Positions 1 through 5,249 of a DNA stretch of 5,675 bases are shown one piece after another. Position 1 is the first letter of the stretch; each line of letters opens with the position of its first letter. Source of the DNA: Euryarchaeota archaeon UBA251 (GTDB lineage: Archaea > Thermoplasmatota > Poseidoniia > Poseidoniales > Thalassarchaeaceae). The stretch lies in NCBI GenBank assembly GCA_002497905.1, contig DAFJ01000097.1:1021-6695 (forward strand), given 5' to 3'. The notes under the pieces are model-generated. The model was not told the DNA's origin, did no database searches, and was given only the letters and a program-made list of their open reading frames with translations. The position numbers and the translations under genes are program-made.

Positions 1-48
1 TTGGGAACCTCGTATCATAACCACTAGATCACTTATGCGGGAATCCAT
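1..48 (-). CDS. Possible start of a minus-strand gene cut by the window edge
   Basis: From an ATG at 48-46 the minus strand stays open for 16 codons to the window edge, reading MDSRISDLVVMIRGSQ. It lies 24 bases downstream of the stop of the RNase H-fold gene on the same strand, so it could be the next gene of that transcription unit. A weak purine run (GGGAAG) lies about 14 bases before the ATG, further than an ideal Shine-Dalgarno. Sixteen residues are too few to name a family, and the open frame could be chance. No function is proposed. Confidence 0.3.
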   Translation of the reverse strand, partial: MDSRISDLVVMIRGSQ

Positions 49-72
49 GCCAGGTATTCTTCCCACTTGACC

Positions 73-852
73 TCATCGCTCAGTAGAAAACGAGAATGAT
101 TCGAATCCATTGCCAATGTGATCTTCAATCGCATCGCGTATAGTAAGGCGGCCCATCGCCACAGCCCGTGCGAGATCAGAAGGTATCGTCGCTCGACCAC
201 CAGAAACCTTGCGTGAACGACGTTGAATGTCCCTAATTTCACCATTCGTTGGCCGAACTCTCTGCTTTTCCTTGACTGCATGACCCTGGAGATGGGCAAT
301 CCGAAGTGCGGCAGAGGAATGGGCATGCCTAGGCACACCTACTGAGGTCCGTGCCTCATCCACTCTCTCAACATTCAATGAACGGGCCATACAAGTGTTG
401 ATGATTCGATTTGCGATTGTCTTCGAACCGTTACCAACACGAATCACAAGATCATCATGGTCGATTGCTCTGGCAATATCAATCACTCGGTCTACTACGC
501 CATCCACCTCTTCGAACTGTTCTTTTCCGAGGATGATGCCGTCACCAATCCATGCAAGACCGGGACGTGGTCCGGGATCAATGCCGAACAAAAGTAAACG
601 GATAGAACCTTGGTGACTCAATCGATGTACAGCACGCTCAACCGCAAGATGGAAGGTATCGATAGTCGCAGGTATACCTGAGGCATCGCCACTCATTCCA
701 ACCTCAGCAGGAGCCCCTAACCAAGCTGAAACACCCGGAGGAAGAGGGTCAGAGGGAAGCAATTGAATGCAACGTACACCACGACGTTTGAGTTCCGCAA
801 GAACGCGGTACGCTAGTCTGAAATCGCCCGTTCTTACGGCAATCGAACCCAC
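73..852 (-). CDS. Predicted RNase H-fold nuclease, YqgF/RuvC-like, conserved archaeal type
   Basis: With the GTG start at 852 the product is 259 residues. Residues 1-50 form a small alpha/beta N-terminal domain (VGSIAVRTGDF, then an amphipathic helix rich in Lys/Arg). Residues 84-110 match the first strand of an RNase H fold: hydrophobic LLLFGIDPGPRPGLAW with candidate catalytic Asp92. Residues 161-170 (VERVDEARTS) resemble the VDE/DER motif of YqgF-like resolvases, giving Asp165/Glu166 as further candidate metal ligands. An Ala-rich helix follows near 178-190. There His/Ser stand where YqgF usually has an acidic residue, so activity is uncertain. The basic C-terminal segment (197-245) could bind nucleic acid. 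The open frame extends upstream to a TTG at 990, but the extra 46 residues contain no Asp or Glu and would overlap the Hjc start, so I prefer 852; a GTG at 957 is the alternative. The role is inferred: junction or RNA processing, cytoplasmic. Confidence 0.72.
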   Translation of the reverse strand: MGSIAVRTGDFRLAYRVLAELKRRGVRCIQLLPSDPLPPGVSAWLGAPAEVGMSGDASGIPATIDTFHLAVERAVHRLSHQGSIRLLLFGIDPGPRPGLAWIGDGIILGKEQFEEVDGVVDRVIDIARAIDHDDLVIRVGNGSKTIANRIINTCMARSLNVERVDEARTSVGVPRHAHSSAALRIAHLQGHAVKEKQRVRPTNGEIRDIQRRSRKVSGGRATIPSDLARAVAMGRLTIRDAIEDHIGNGFESFSFSTER

Positions 853-993
853 GTAGAATGAAATTATACACGGAAGGATTTGAAGAATCGGTCTTCTCGA
901 CCCCTTCGGCAGATGTTTTGAGAGATTGGAAACATGTCTGATAGTGCCAATTAACACCGAAGGGATTAGGTTAGCAGGTCGATGCGGCAAAGG
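853..993. promoter_or_regulatory. Divergent intergenic region between the RNase H-fold gene and hjc
   Basis: If the two divergent genes start at 852 (minus) and 994 (plus), this 141-bp stretch must hold both promoters. It contains an AT-rich TATA-like element, AAATTATACA at 861-870. An 8-base inverted repeat has arms CCCTTCGG at 902-909 and CCGAAGGG at 957-964, 47 bases apart. A small hairpin GAAGA-ATCGG-TCTTC lies at 882-896. The TATA-like element is too close to 852 to serve a minus-strand transcript starting at that codon, and it would give hjc a leader of roughly 90-100 bases, so its role is doubtful. No strong Shine-Dalgarno precedes either start. Confidence 0.35.
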
Positions 994-1638
994 ATGGGTG
1001 CAGGTTCACAATACGAACGAGAACTCCGCAAGGTCCTTGCTGGATCTCCGGATGGTGTTCGGGCTGTAATTCGATCCTGTAGCGAAGAAGAAAGAGCATT
1101 GGCTCGCCTCGTGATAGAGCGTCCCTTCCTCGTGGTGAGAGCCGCTGGAAGCGGAATTGAAGGAAGTGGAGATTTGCTTGCTCTCAGAGGCGACATATGT
1201 TTCCCAATTGAGGTCAAAACCAGCAAACACTCTACACTATACCTCAATGGACGACTCCGAACACAATACGAAGCGTTGGAGGAAATCGGCCAACGCTGCG
1301 GGCTTATGCCACTCTACGCCTACAGGCTGAAGGGCACTCGTGGAGATTCTTGGCGTATCTTCAGAATTGATACAGGGCGGTTAGAAGGGCGATTATCCAT
1401 CATCGCACGCAGAATCCCGGTATGTCCGCTCACCTCAAACGGTCGGCCACACCTAATTTGGGAGGAAGGTCTTCCTTTGCATCGTTTCCTCGCCCTTGTC
1501 TGTCGGCCACGTGAGTCCAACAAGAATGGGTTAGCAGGGTTACAGGATCGTAATGTACTGGAAAATATGCAAGTTTTAACGCCGGAAGAAAATATCCCAG
1601 AACCAATGAAGGATTGGGTTCGTGGCTTCATTCGTTGA
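994..1638 (+). CDS. hjc: Hjc-type archaeal Holliday junction resolvase, enlarged form
   Basis: This protein is a predicted structure-specific endonuclease that cuts four-way DNA junctions during recombination and fork repair, probably as a homodimer. From ATG 994 it has 214 residues. The family signature is clear: GSQYEREL gives catalytic Glu8, FLVVRAAGSG is the conserved strand, GDLLAL gives Asp60, and PIEVKTSKHSTLYL gives Glu73 and Lys75. The downstream pattern (CGLMPLYAYRLK, then a WRIFRID strand) also fits Hjc. Compared with Pyrococcus furiosus Hjc (about 123 residues; Glu9, Asp33, Glu46, Lys48), the Glu-to-Asp spacing is 52 rather than 24. This implies an insert of about 28 residues, rich in Glu and Arg, around residues 17-43. 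There is also a C-terminal extension of roughly 80 residues with no recognised motif. An in-frame ATG at 982 would add four residues; neither start has a convincing ribosome site. It is divergent from a second predicted RNase H-fold nuclease, and its last codons overlap the convergent small gene. Confidence 0.92.
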   Translation: MGAGSQYERELRKVLAGSPDGVRAVIRSCSEEERALARLVIERPFLVVRAAGSGIEGSGDLLALRGDICFPIEVKTSKHSTLYLNGRLRTQYEALEEIGQRCGLMPLYAYRLKGTRGDSWRIFRIDTGRLEGRLSIIARRIPVCPLTSNGRPHLIWEEGLPLHRFLALVCRPRESNKNGLAGLQDRNVLENMQVLTPEENIPEPMKDWVRGFIR

Positions 1639-1822
1639 GATTCTTCGCAGGCGCTTCCAACTGAACCTCGATTGAATCCAACCGGTCACGTACAACCTTG
1701 ATTTCATCCCGTACCGAATCCGTAGACGCCTGCTCAAGAAGACGAGCAATAGAATCTAGATCTCGAATAATAGATTGAAGCCTCCGCTGATGCGTGATTC
1801 GACTCGGATTATCTTCATCCAT
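1628..1822 (-). CDS. Small helical, probably coiled-coil protein of unknown function
   Basis: From ATG 1822 this encodes 64 residues (MDEDNPSRITHQRRL...). Nearly the whole chain looks helical. Leu/Ile recur at heptad-like spacing in RLQSIIRDLDSIARLLEQ and again in DEIKVVRDRLDSIEVQLE, with alternating Arg and Asp/Glu on the other faces, as expected for a short coiled coil or helical hairpin. No signal peptide, membrane segment or metal-binding motif is visible, so it is probably cytoplasmic and may be a partner or subunit of something larger. The frame is open further upstream, but those residues look non-coding and ATG 1822 gives a sensible acidic start. No clear Shine-Dalgarno is present. 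Its stop overlaps the hjc 3' end by 11 bases tail to tail, and it is divergent from the site-2 protease gene. The family is not recognised; it could be a chance frame, though the regular heptads argue against that. Confidence 0.55.
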   Translation of the reverse strand: MDEDNPSRITHQRRLQSIIRDLDSIARLLEQASTDSVRDEIKVVRDRLDSIEVQLEAPAKNLNE

Positions 1823-1826
1823 GGAA

Positions 1827-1838
1827 CGGGGAAACCCG
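1827..1838 (+). other. CGGG-GAAA-CCCG hairpin in the divergent leader
   Basis: Read on the plus strand, CGGG (1827-1830) and CCCG (1835-1838) pair around a GAAA loop. This is a GNRA-type tetraloop hairpin with a four-pair GC stem. It sits in the 62-bp region between the divergent small gene and the site-2 protease, 46 bases before the protease ATG. On the minus strand the same bases lie only four bases before the small gene's ATG, where a stem could affect initiation. The stem is short enough to be chance. Confidence 0.25.
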
Positions 1839-1873
1839 CATCTCGCATGAAGAGCACGGTCTATGGAGACGAT

Positions 1874-1880
1874 GGAGGAT
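1874..1880 (+). promoter_or_regulatory. Shine-Dalgarno of the site-2 protease gene
   Basis: GGAGGAT lies with its GGAGG core six bases before the ATG at 1885. It is a strong match to the archaeal anti-Shine-Dalgarno and supports 1885 as the start over the in-frame Met codon 21 inside the first membrane segment. Confidence 0.75.
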
Positions 1881-1884
1881 TGAA

Positions 1885-3384
1885 ATGGAACCAGTACGAC
1901 CAAGACACGTGGAAGATACCCCTCTTCTCTCAGGAAGAGAATGGATGAGCATTGCTCTAAGTGGAATCTTCTTACTCAACGGATGGTATTTTCTCGCTAT
2001 TATTACAGTCAACATCCTGATCCTTTTGATTCTTGAAAGGAAAGGGGTCCTCGATCGATGGAATGCGACACGTGTTCTAGGATTCATACTCATGATTAGA
2101 ACCAAACGTGGTCAGATAACATTGGAAAATATATCTCGACCACGCCGGTTGTGGCGATGGTTTGGAGAGTTCTCTCTATGGCTCTGTGCGTTCATTCTTT
2201 TGATTACCACTACACTGATTACACTATCCGCCATCGCTCTTCTCAGCCAACCAAAATCTCAATCCCTAGATACTGCTGATGTTCTTCTCATTCCCGGGGT
2301 ATCCAACGGTATTCCCCTAGTATGGCCGCTTGTTGCCCTTGTGTTTGCCCTCGTAATCCACGAATATGGGCACGGCATCCAAATGCGAGCCCATGGAATG
2401 AGAGTTCGAAGTTTCGGACTACTAATCGCTTCAATGATTCCTATTGGGGCCTTTGCAGAACCAGAAGCGCGTGAAATCACTCAAGCTCCAATTCGTGAAC
2501 GTATGCGGACTTATGCTGCAGGGCCAGCAGTGAACCTTGTCATGGCTGCATTACTTACTGTCGCTCTTGCCTCAGTCATGATGAGCGTCGAGCCTTATGA
2601 TGACGGTGCATACAGTCCCGCAATCGTTGTCGAAGGACCCTCAGAAGTTGCTGGCCTATTGCCGTATGATATCATCATAAAAGTTGAGAATACCTCTATT
2701 GAAAGTGCATCTGATCTGCAAAACAAACTCTCCCAAGCAAGCGCTGGAGATATCTGGACTATGACTGTCCTGCCCTATGAAAATGGATCTTGGGGGAATC
2801 AAATTGAATTAGAGATTATCCTTGGAGACAAGCATGCTCATTATCTCGCTATGAACATCACACCTGAGATGCTTGAGGCTCTAGATATCAAACCCGAAGA
2901 CCCGTTCATGGGCGTCTCCGGCGATGGACTAGGCCCCGCAATCCAATCAACTACAGGAGGTCGAGATCGACTAATAGGCCCCTTCGCTTCTGGCCTATCA
3001 ACCTCTGAAAGAATGATTTACGGAGTTACTCATCCATTACAGCTCCTCTCTATCCCACTAACCTTCGATGGAGAGGTAATGGCATCAGCAGAAGCAGATA
3101 TGCTTGATGTTGGGCCAATGCATCAAGAAATCATCAATGGAATCTTCTGGTTTTGGTGGATTAATTTCCTATTAGGTTTCGCTAATCTAATTCCGGTAGT
3201 CCCCTTTGATGGAGGTCATTTAATGCGAGACGCGATTAGGGGTAGTATCCAAGCAGTATCCAATCGTGTCTCAATATTACATCCGCAACGGATGGAACTT
3301 TTCGCAACAAAAACAGCGAACTTTGCTTCACTCCTCTTCGTGGGTATCTTCGTCCTGCCGATTCTTTTCCGATTGATTATCTGA
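1885..3384 (+). CDS. Site-2 protease family (M50) intramembrane zinc metalloprotease with PDZ domain
   Basis: This predicted integral membrane protein has 499 residues. It should cut substrates within or next to the membrane, as S2P/RseP enzymes do in regulated intramembrane proteolysis. The zinc motif HEYGH is at 159-163 (His159, Glu160, His163), inside the hydrophobic segment 146-165. The second active-site motif, N-L-I-P-V-V-P-F-D-G-G-H, starts at Asn434; Asp442 is the third zinc ligand. Family-typical PIGAFAEPE (186-194) and AAGPAVN (211-217) lie between them. Probable membrane segments are 21-50 (one long or two short), 95-120, 146-165, 176-192, 211-234, 419-437 and 477-498. Residues about 246-315 form a PDZ-like domain (GPSEVAGLLPYDIIIKV...) on the loop between the two catalytic halves. 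A further 100 or so residues (316-418) before the Asp motif have no recognised fold. The substrate is unknown. Its 3' end overlaps the convergent signal peptidase gene by 57 bp. A strong Shine-Dalgarno supports this start. Confidence 0.96.
   Translation: MEPVRPRHVEDTPLLSGREWMSIALSGIFLLNGWYFLAIITVNILILLILERKGVLDRWNATRVLGFILMIRTKRGQITLENISRPRRLWRWFGEFSLWLCAFILLITTTLITLSAIALLSQPKSQSLDTADVLLIPGVSNGIPLVWPLVALVFALVIHEYGHGIQMRAHGMRVRSFGLLIASMIPIGAFAEPEAREITQAPIRERMRTYAAGPAVNLVMAALLTVALASVMMSVEPYDDGAYSPAIVVEGPSEVAGLLPYDIIIKVENTSIESASDLQNKLSQASAGDIWTMTVLPYENGSWGNQIELEIILGDKHAHYLAMNITPEMLEALDIKPEDPFMGVSGDGLGPAIQSTTGGRDRLIGPFASGLSTSERMIYGVTHPLQLLSIPLTFDGEVMASAEADMLDVGPMHQEIINGIFWFWWINFLLGFANLIPVVPFDGGHLMRDAIRGSIQAVSNRVSILHPQRMELFATKTANFASLLFVGIFVLPILFRLII
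3328..3384. other. 57-bp antisense overlap of two membrane protease genes
   Basis: The last 18 codons plus stop of the plus-strand site-2 protease, and the last 18 codons plus stop of the minus-strand signal peptidase, occupy the same 57 bp. One strand codes for the hydrophobic final membrane helix of the site-2 protease. The other codes for the hydrophilic acidic tail of the signal peptidase (rich in Asp, Glu, Gln, Asn). No terminator can lie between the genes, so their transcripts are expected to overlap at the 3' ends. Confidence 0.85.
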
Positions 3385-4296
3385 GCCAGCATATTCAGGA
3401 GCACTCTGCAAAATACGTGCGACTATTTGCTCTCCAATGAGAACTGCTAGAACCAAAATAACCACAGCAGTGCCAAGATTCATCCAAGCATCTGACGTGA
3501 CCTCTGAGGAATTTGAGGATGCGGCAAGTTTGACAATTCCGAACCAAGGTACCTCTGGACCTGCGATTCCAGAGACCCAAATTGGTCGAACTGCGGTAAC
3601 CGGGCGGCCATTTTCATCTCTTAATCCGGAAAAATGTGAATCATCCCCTGTAGCGATGTACTGATCTAACGTGCATCCATTTGACCACAGATTGTCACCT
3701 GTCGTTAGATAACCCTCATGATCTGGAACCCAATTGGAGACAATCAAGTGCCCATGGGAATGACACGAATAACCCGGTAATGCGAGATTTATCTTCGTGA
3801 CATTACTCACTGTAGTACCTGGTACATCCCAAGTGAGGATACAGGCTCCATTGAGTTCATCTGGACCTGGAAGAAGTTCGTCCAACTCACCCTCTTCACA
3901 AACCCCCTCGATTGGATCGACTGTTAGGTTGGCTTGTGCAAACAAGATTGCTCGATGAATGACTGGAGTGTCTGCACCCCCATTCTTGCTGTAGATAATG
4001 ACATCTCCAGGTAATCCATGAGCAGAATGTCCTTCGACTGGATTTCCTTCTTCAATTGCCTCAACATAGGTCACAATATTTCGCCTATCTGGTGCAGTGA
4101 CGAGGATAATATCTCCGGGGTCGATGACTCCTACCTGGGATTCATCCGAGGTCATCATCGACTGAGACTCCACTACGACCATGGGGGGTGTTGATCCAGT
4201 CATTAGCACGAGTGAGCCGAATAAGACTGCAATCATCCCAAAGGCGAGAAGCACCTCGCGGAGCCAGCCAAACCCGTCGTTCACGAAGGTCCTCAC
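3328..4296 (-). CDS. Signal peptidase I, archaeal Sec11-like (S26B), enlarged ectodomain
   Basis: This enzyme removes signal peptides from exported proteins at the outer face of the cytoplasmic membrane. The 322 residues begin with a short cytoplasmic segment and membrane helix 1 (about 15-33). Next comes the serine box VVESQSMM with nucleophile Ser46, then two Gly-Asp boxes (DPGDIILV 59-66 and LPGDVIIY 95-102). VIHRAI gives His114 in place of the bacterial Lys, which defines the archaeal/eukaryotic type. TTGDNLWSNGCTLDQ supplies Asp201 and Asp211, matching the two Asp residues important in archaeal enzymes. A second membrane helix lies at about 273-295, followed by a very acidic cytoplasmic tail. 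The ectodomain is larger than usual: about 30 extra residues separate the two Gly-Asp boxes, and about 85 lie between His114 and the Asp box, with four cysteines (133, 152, 178, 208) that may form disulfides. The start is GTG, overlapping the upstream stop as GTGA, so translation is probably coupled. A GTG four codons later (4284) is an alternative. Confidence 0.94.
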   Translation of the reverse strand: MRTFVNDGFGWLREVLLAFGMIAVLFGSLVLMTGSTPPMVVVESQSMMTSDESQVGVIDPGDIILVTAPDRRNIVTYVEAIEEGNPVEGHSAHGLPGDVIIYSKNGGADTPVIHRAILFAQANLTVDPIEGVCEEGELDELLPGPDELNGACILTWDVPGTTVSNVTKINLALPGYSCHSHGHLIVSNWVPDHEGYLTTGDNLWSNGCTLDQYIATGDDSHFSGLRDENGRPVTAVRPIWVSGIAGPEVPWFGIVKLAASSNSSEVTSDAWMNLGTAVVILVLAVLIGEQIVARILQSAPEYAGSDNQSEKNRQDEDTHEEE

Positions 4297-5102
4297 TCCT
4301 CTTCCGACGGCATCTGAATTTCGTCAACCGGACGGGTCGAGTAGATGATACCTAAGAGAAGGGCTAGAACAAGAATGCTAACTATATCGAACCCAGGGGT
4401 TTCACGGGTGAGAGAGGAAACATCTCCTCCCAGATTATGGTTCAACCAAGCACCAAGATCAAGCGCACGATCTCGAGGACCATCAACCTCCATCCGTACA
4501 AGTCCAATCAATCCGTTCCATATGATGAGAACTATTGAGGTAAATGTCGATACTATCACAACCCGATGGACTGTTGGATTAGAAAGTGCGTCGAACCCAG
4601 TCATTGTTGAGAGAGTAGATTGATCTGCGTTCCACCACGCGGAGATAATGGAATCTTCAGACGCATGAGCGTGAACTGTAGGAGCAAAGGCGCGGCCTGC
4701 ACGGATATTGAATTTCTCGTAATGTGCAAGGAGGCGACCTTGGTGCACAGTACCAAGCAATGTAGCCGCTTCCTCCGCTTCCTTCCTACGCTTGTTGATG
4801 GTAGCCCTTGATTCAAGATCGAGGACCTCCTCAAGAATCATCAATTGATTGCGGTACCGAAAGAGCTCGGGTGCAGCGACAGACAAAGCAATTGCGCCAA
4901 TGAGAAAGATAGCCCAGGTAGCCCCAATCAGATTAGCGTACTCATTCACACCATCAAGGAAAAGGAAGAAACTCAAGCCCCAAAGCAAACCGCCGAGGCC
5001 AAGAATCGTGATACTGTAAAGGATATTCAGATGGTTGTCTCTCTGGGATTCCCACCATCTAATCATGGGGTTTCCGCTCTTCTGACGCTGTCGGCGTGCC
5101 AT
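4293..5102 (-). CDS. Four-helix membrane protein of unknown function, first gene of the signal peptidase operon
   Basis: The 269 residues begin with a basic cytoplasmic stretch (MARRQRQKSG...). Hydrophobic helices lie at about 26-50 and 58-77. A hydrophilic, charged and probably helical segment (80-120, with LEEVLDLESRATINKRRKEAEEA) then leads into a cytoplasmic domain running to about 179. Helices 3 (about 180-203) and 4 (about 239-256) flank an external loop of about 35 residues, and the C-terminus is acidic (PSEEE). The positive-inside rule places both termini and the large 78-179 domain in the cytoplasm. I do not recognise a family, and no catalytic motif, metal site or ATP-binding site is visible. 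The gene ends in a four-base GTGA overlap with the signal peptidase start, so the two are almost certainly co-transcribed. A link to protein export or membrane biogenesis is inferred from that alone. The frame also has a GTG at 5111, but that GTG lies inside the Shine-Dalgarno, so ATG 5102 is preferred. Confidence 0.88.
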   Translation of the reverse strand: MARRQRQKSGNPMIRWWESQRDNHLNILYSITILGLGGLLWGLSFFLFLDGVNEYANLIGATWAIFLIGAIALSVAAPELFRYRNQLMILEEVLDLESRATINKRRKEAEEAATLLGTVHQGRLLAHYEKFNIRAGRAFAPTVHAHASEDSIISAWWNADQSTLSTMTGFDALSNPTVHRVVIVSTFTSIVLIIWNGLIGLVRMEVDGPRDRALDLGAWLNHNLGGDVSSLTRETPGFDIVSILVLALLLGIIYSTRPVDEIQMPSEEE

Positions 5103-5105
5103 GCT

Positions 5106-5115
5106 AATCACCCCT
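5106..5115 (-). promoter_or_regulatory. Shine-Dalgarno that decides the start of the membrane protein gene
   Basis: Read on the minus strand, AGGGGTGATT is close to the ideal GGAGGTGATC and ends three bases before the ATG at 5102. It contains the in-frame GTG at 5111-5109, which would otherwise be read as a start nine bases earlier. Confidence 0.7.
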
Positions 5116-5132
5116 GCGAGAGGACTTCAGGG
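5111..5132 (-). promoter_or_regulatory. Possible stem-loop covering the Shine-Dalgarno
   Basis: On the minus strand, CCCTG (5132-5128) can pair with CAGGG (5116-5112) around an 11-base loop. This would bury the AGGGG half of the Shine-Dalgarno of the membrane protein/signal peptidase operon. Five pairs with a fairly large loop is marginal, so any regulatory role is speculative. Confidence 0.25.
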
Positions 5133-5239
5133 TATTCCATTTTCGGATGCAGGAGTGGTTAGATATGCTGCAAAAAAAAACCTGACGGGGTTGCGCCATG
5201 TTCATATGTCGGGCTGAAGGGTATTCAGTGTGTCACCGT

Positions 5240-5244
5240 AGGTG
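5240..5244 (+). promoter_or_regulatory. Shine-Dalgarno of the secreted protein gene
   Basis: AGGTG lies five bases before the ATG at 5250 and matches the anti-Shine-Dalgarno core. It supports that ATG over the internal Met codons 8 and 17, which lie within the signal peptide. Confidence 0.55.
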
Positions 5245-5249
5245 TTGGA

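Larger units (their letters stand above)
5103..5249. promoter_or_regulatory. Divergent intergenic region with an A9/T9 tract
   Basis: These 147 bp separate the minus-strand membrane operon from the plus-strand secreted protein gene and should hold both promoters. A run of nine A residues on the plus strand (5172-5180) is the most AT-rich element. On the minus strand it reads as nine T, which could also stop antisense transcription leaving the secreted-protein side. A weak BRE/TATA-like stretch, CGAAAATGG, reads on the minus strand at 5145-5137. TTCATATG at 5201-5208 is a poor TATA candidate for the plus strand. No convincing archaeal promoter can be assigned by eye. Confidence 0.4.

Noticed and set aside
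33..338. Minus-strand open frame of 101 codons at the left end
   Set aside because: It lies almost wholly inside the RNase H-fold gene in another frame on the same strand and its translation shows no family signature. It is a shadow of the real gene.
966..1247. Minus-strand open frames antisense to the first half of hjc
   Set aside because: hjc is securely identified on the plus strand from its catalytic motifs. The antisense products are Ser/Arg-rich with no recognisable pattern.
1847..1948. Short plus-strand frame of 33 codons beginning MKSTVYGDDGG that overlaps the site-2 protease start, considered as an upstream leader peptide
   Set aside because: It has no ribosome site of its own and runs out of frame through the securely assigned protease start. 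The strong Shine-Dalgarno points to ATG 1885 instead.
1815..2105. Minus-strand open frame antisense to the start of the site-2 protease
   Set aside because: It overlaps both the small helical gene and the protease, and its translation lacks any coherent domain or membrane pattern.
4601..5162. Several open frames antisense or out of frame within the four-helix membrane protein gene
   Set aside because: The membrane protein has clear alternating hydrophobic helices and a coupled stop/start with the signal peptidase. The others are shadows.
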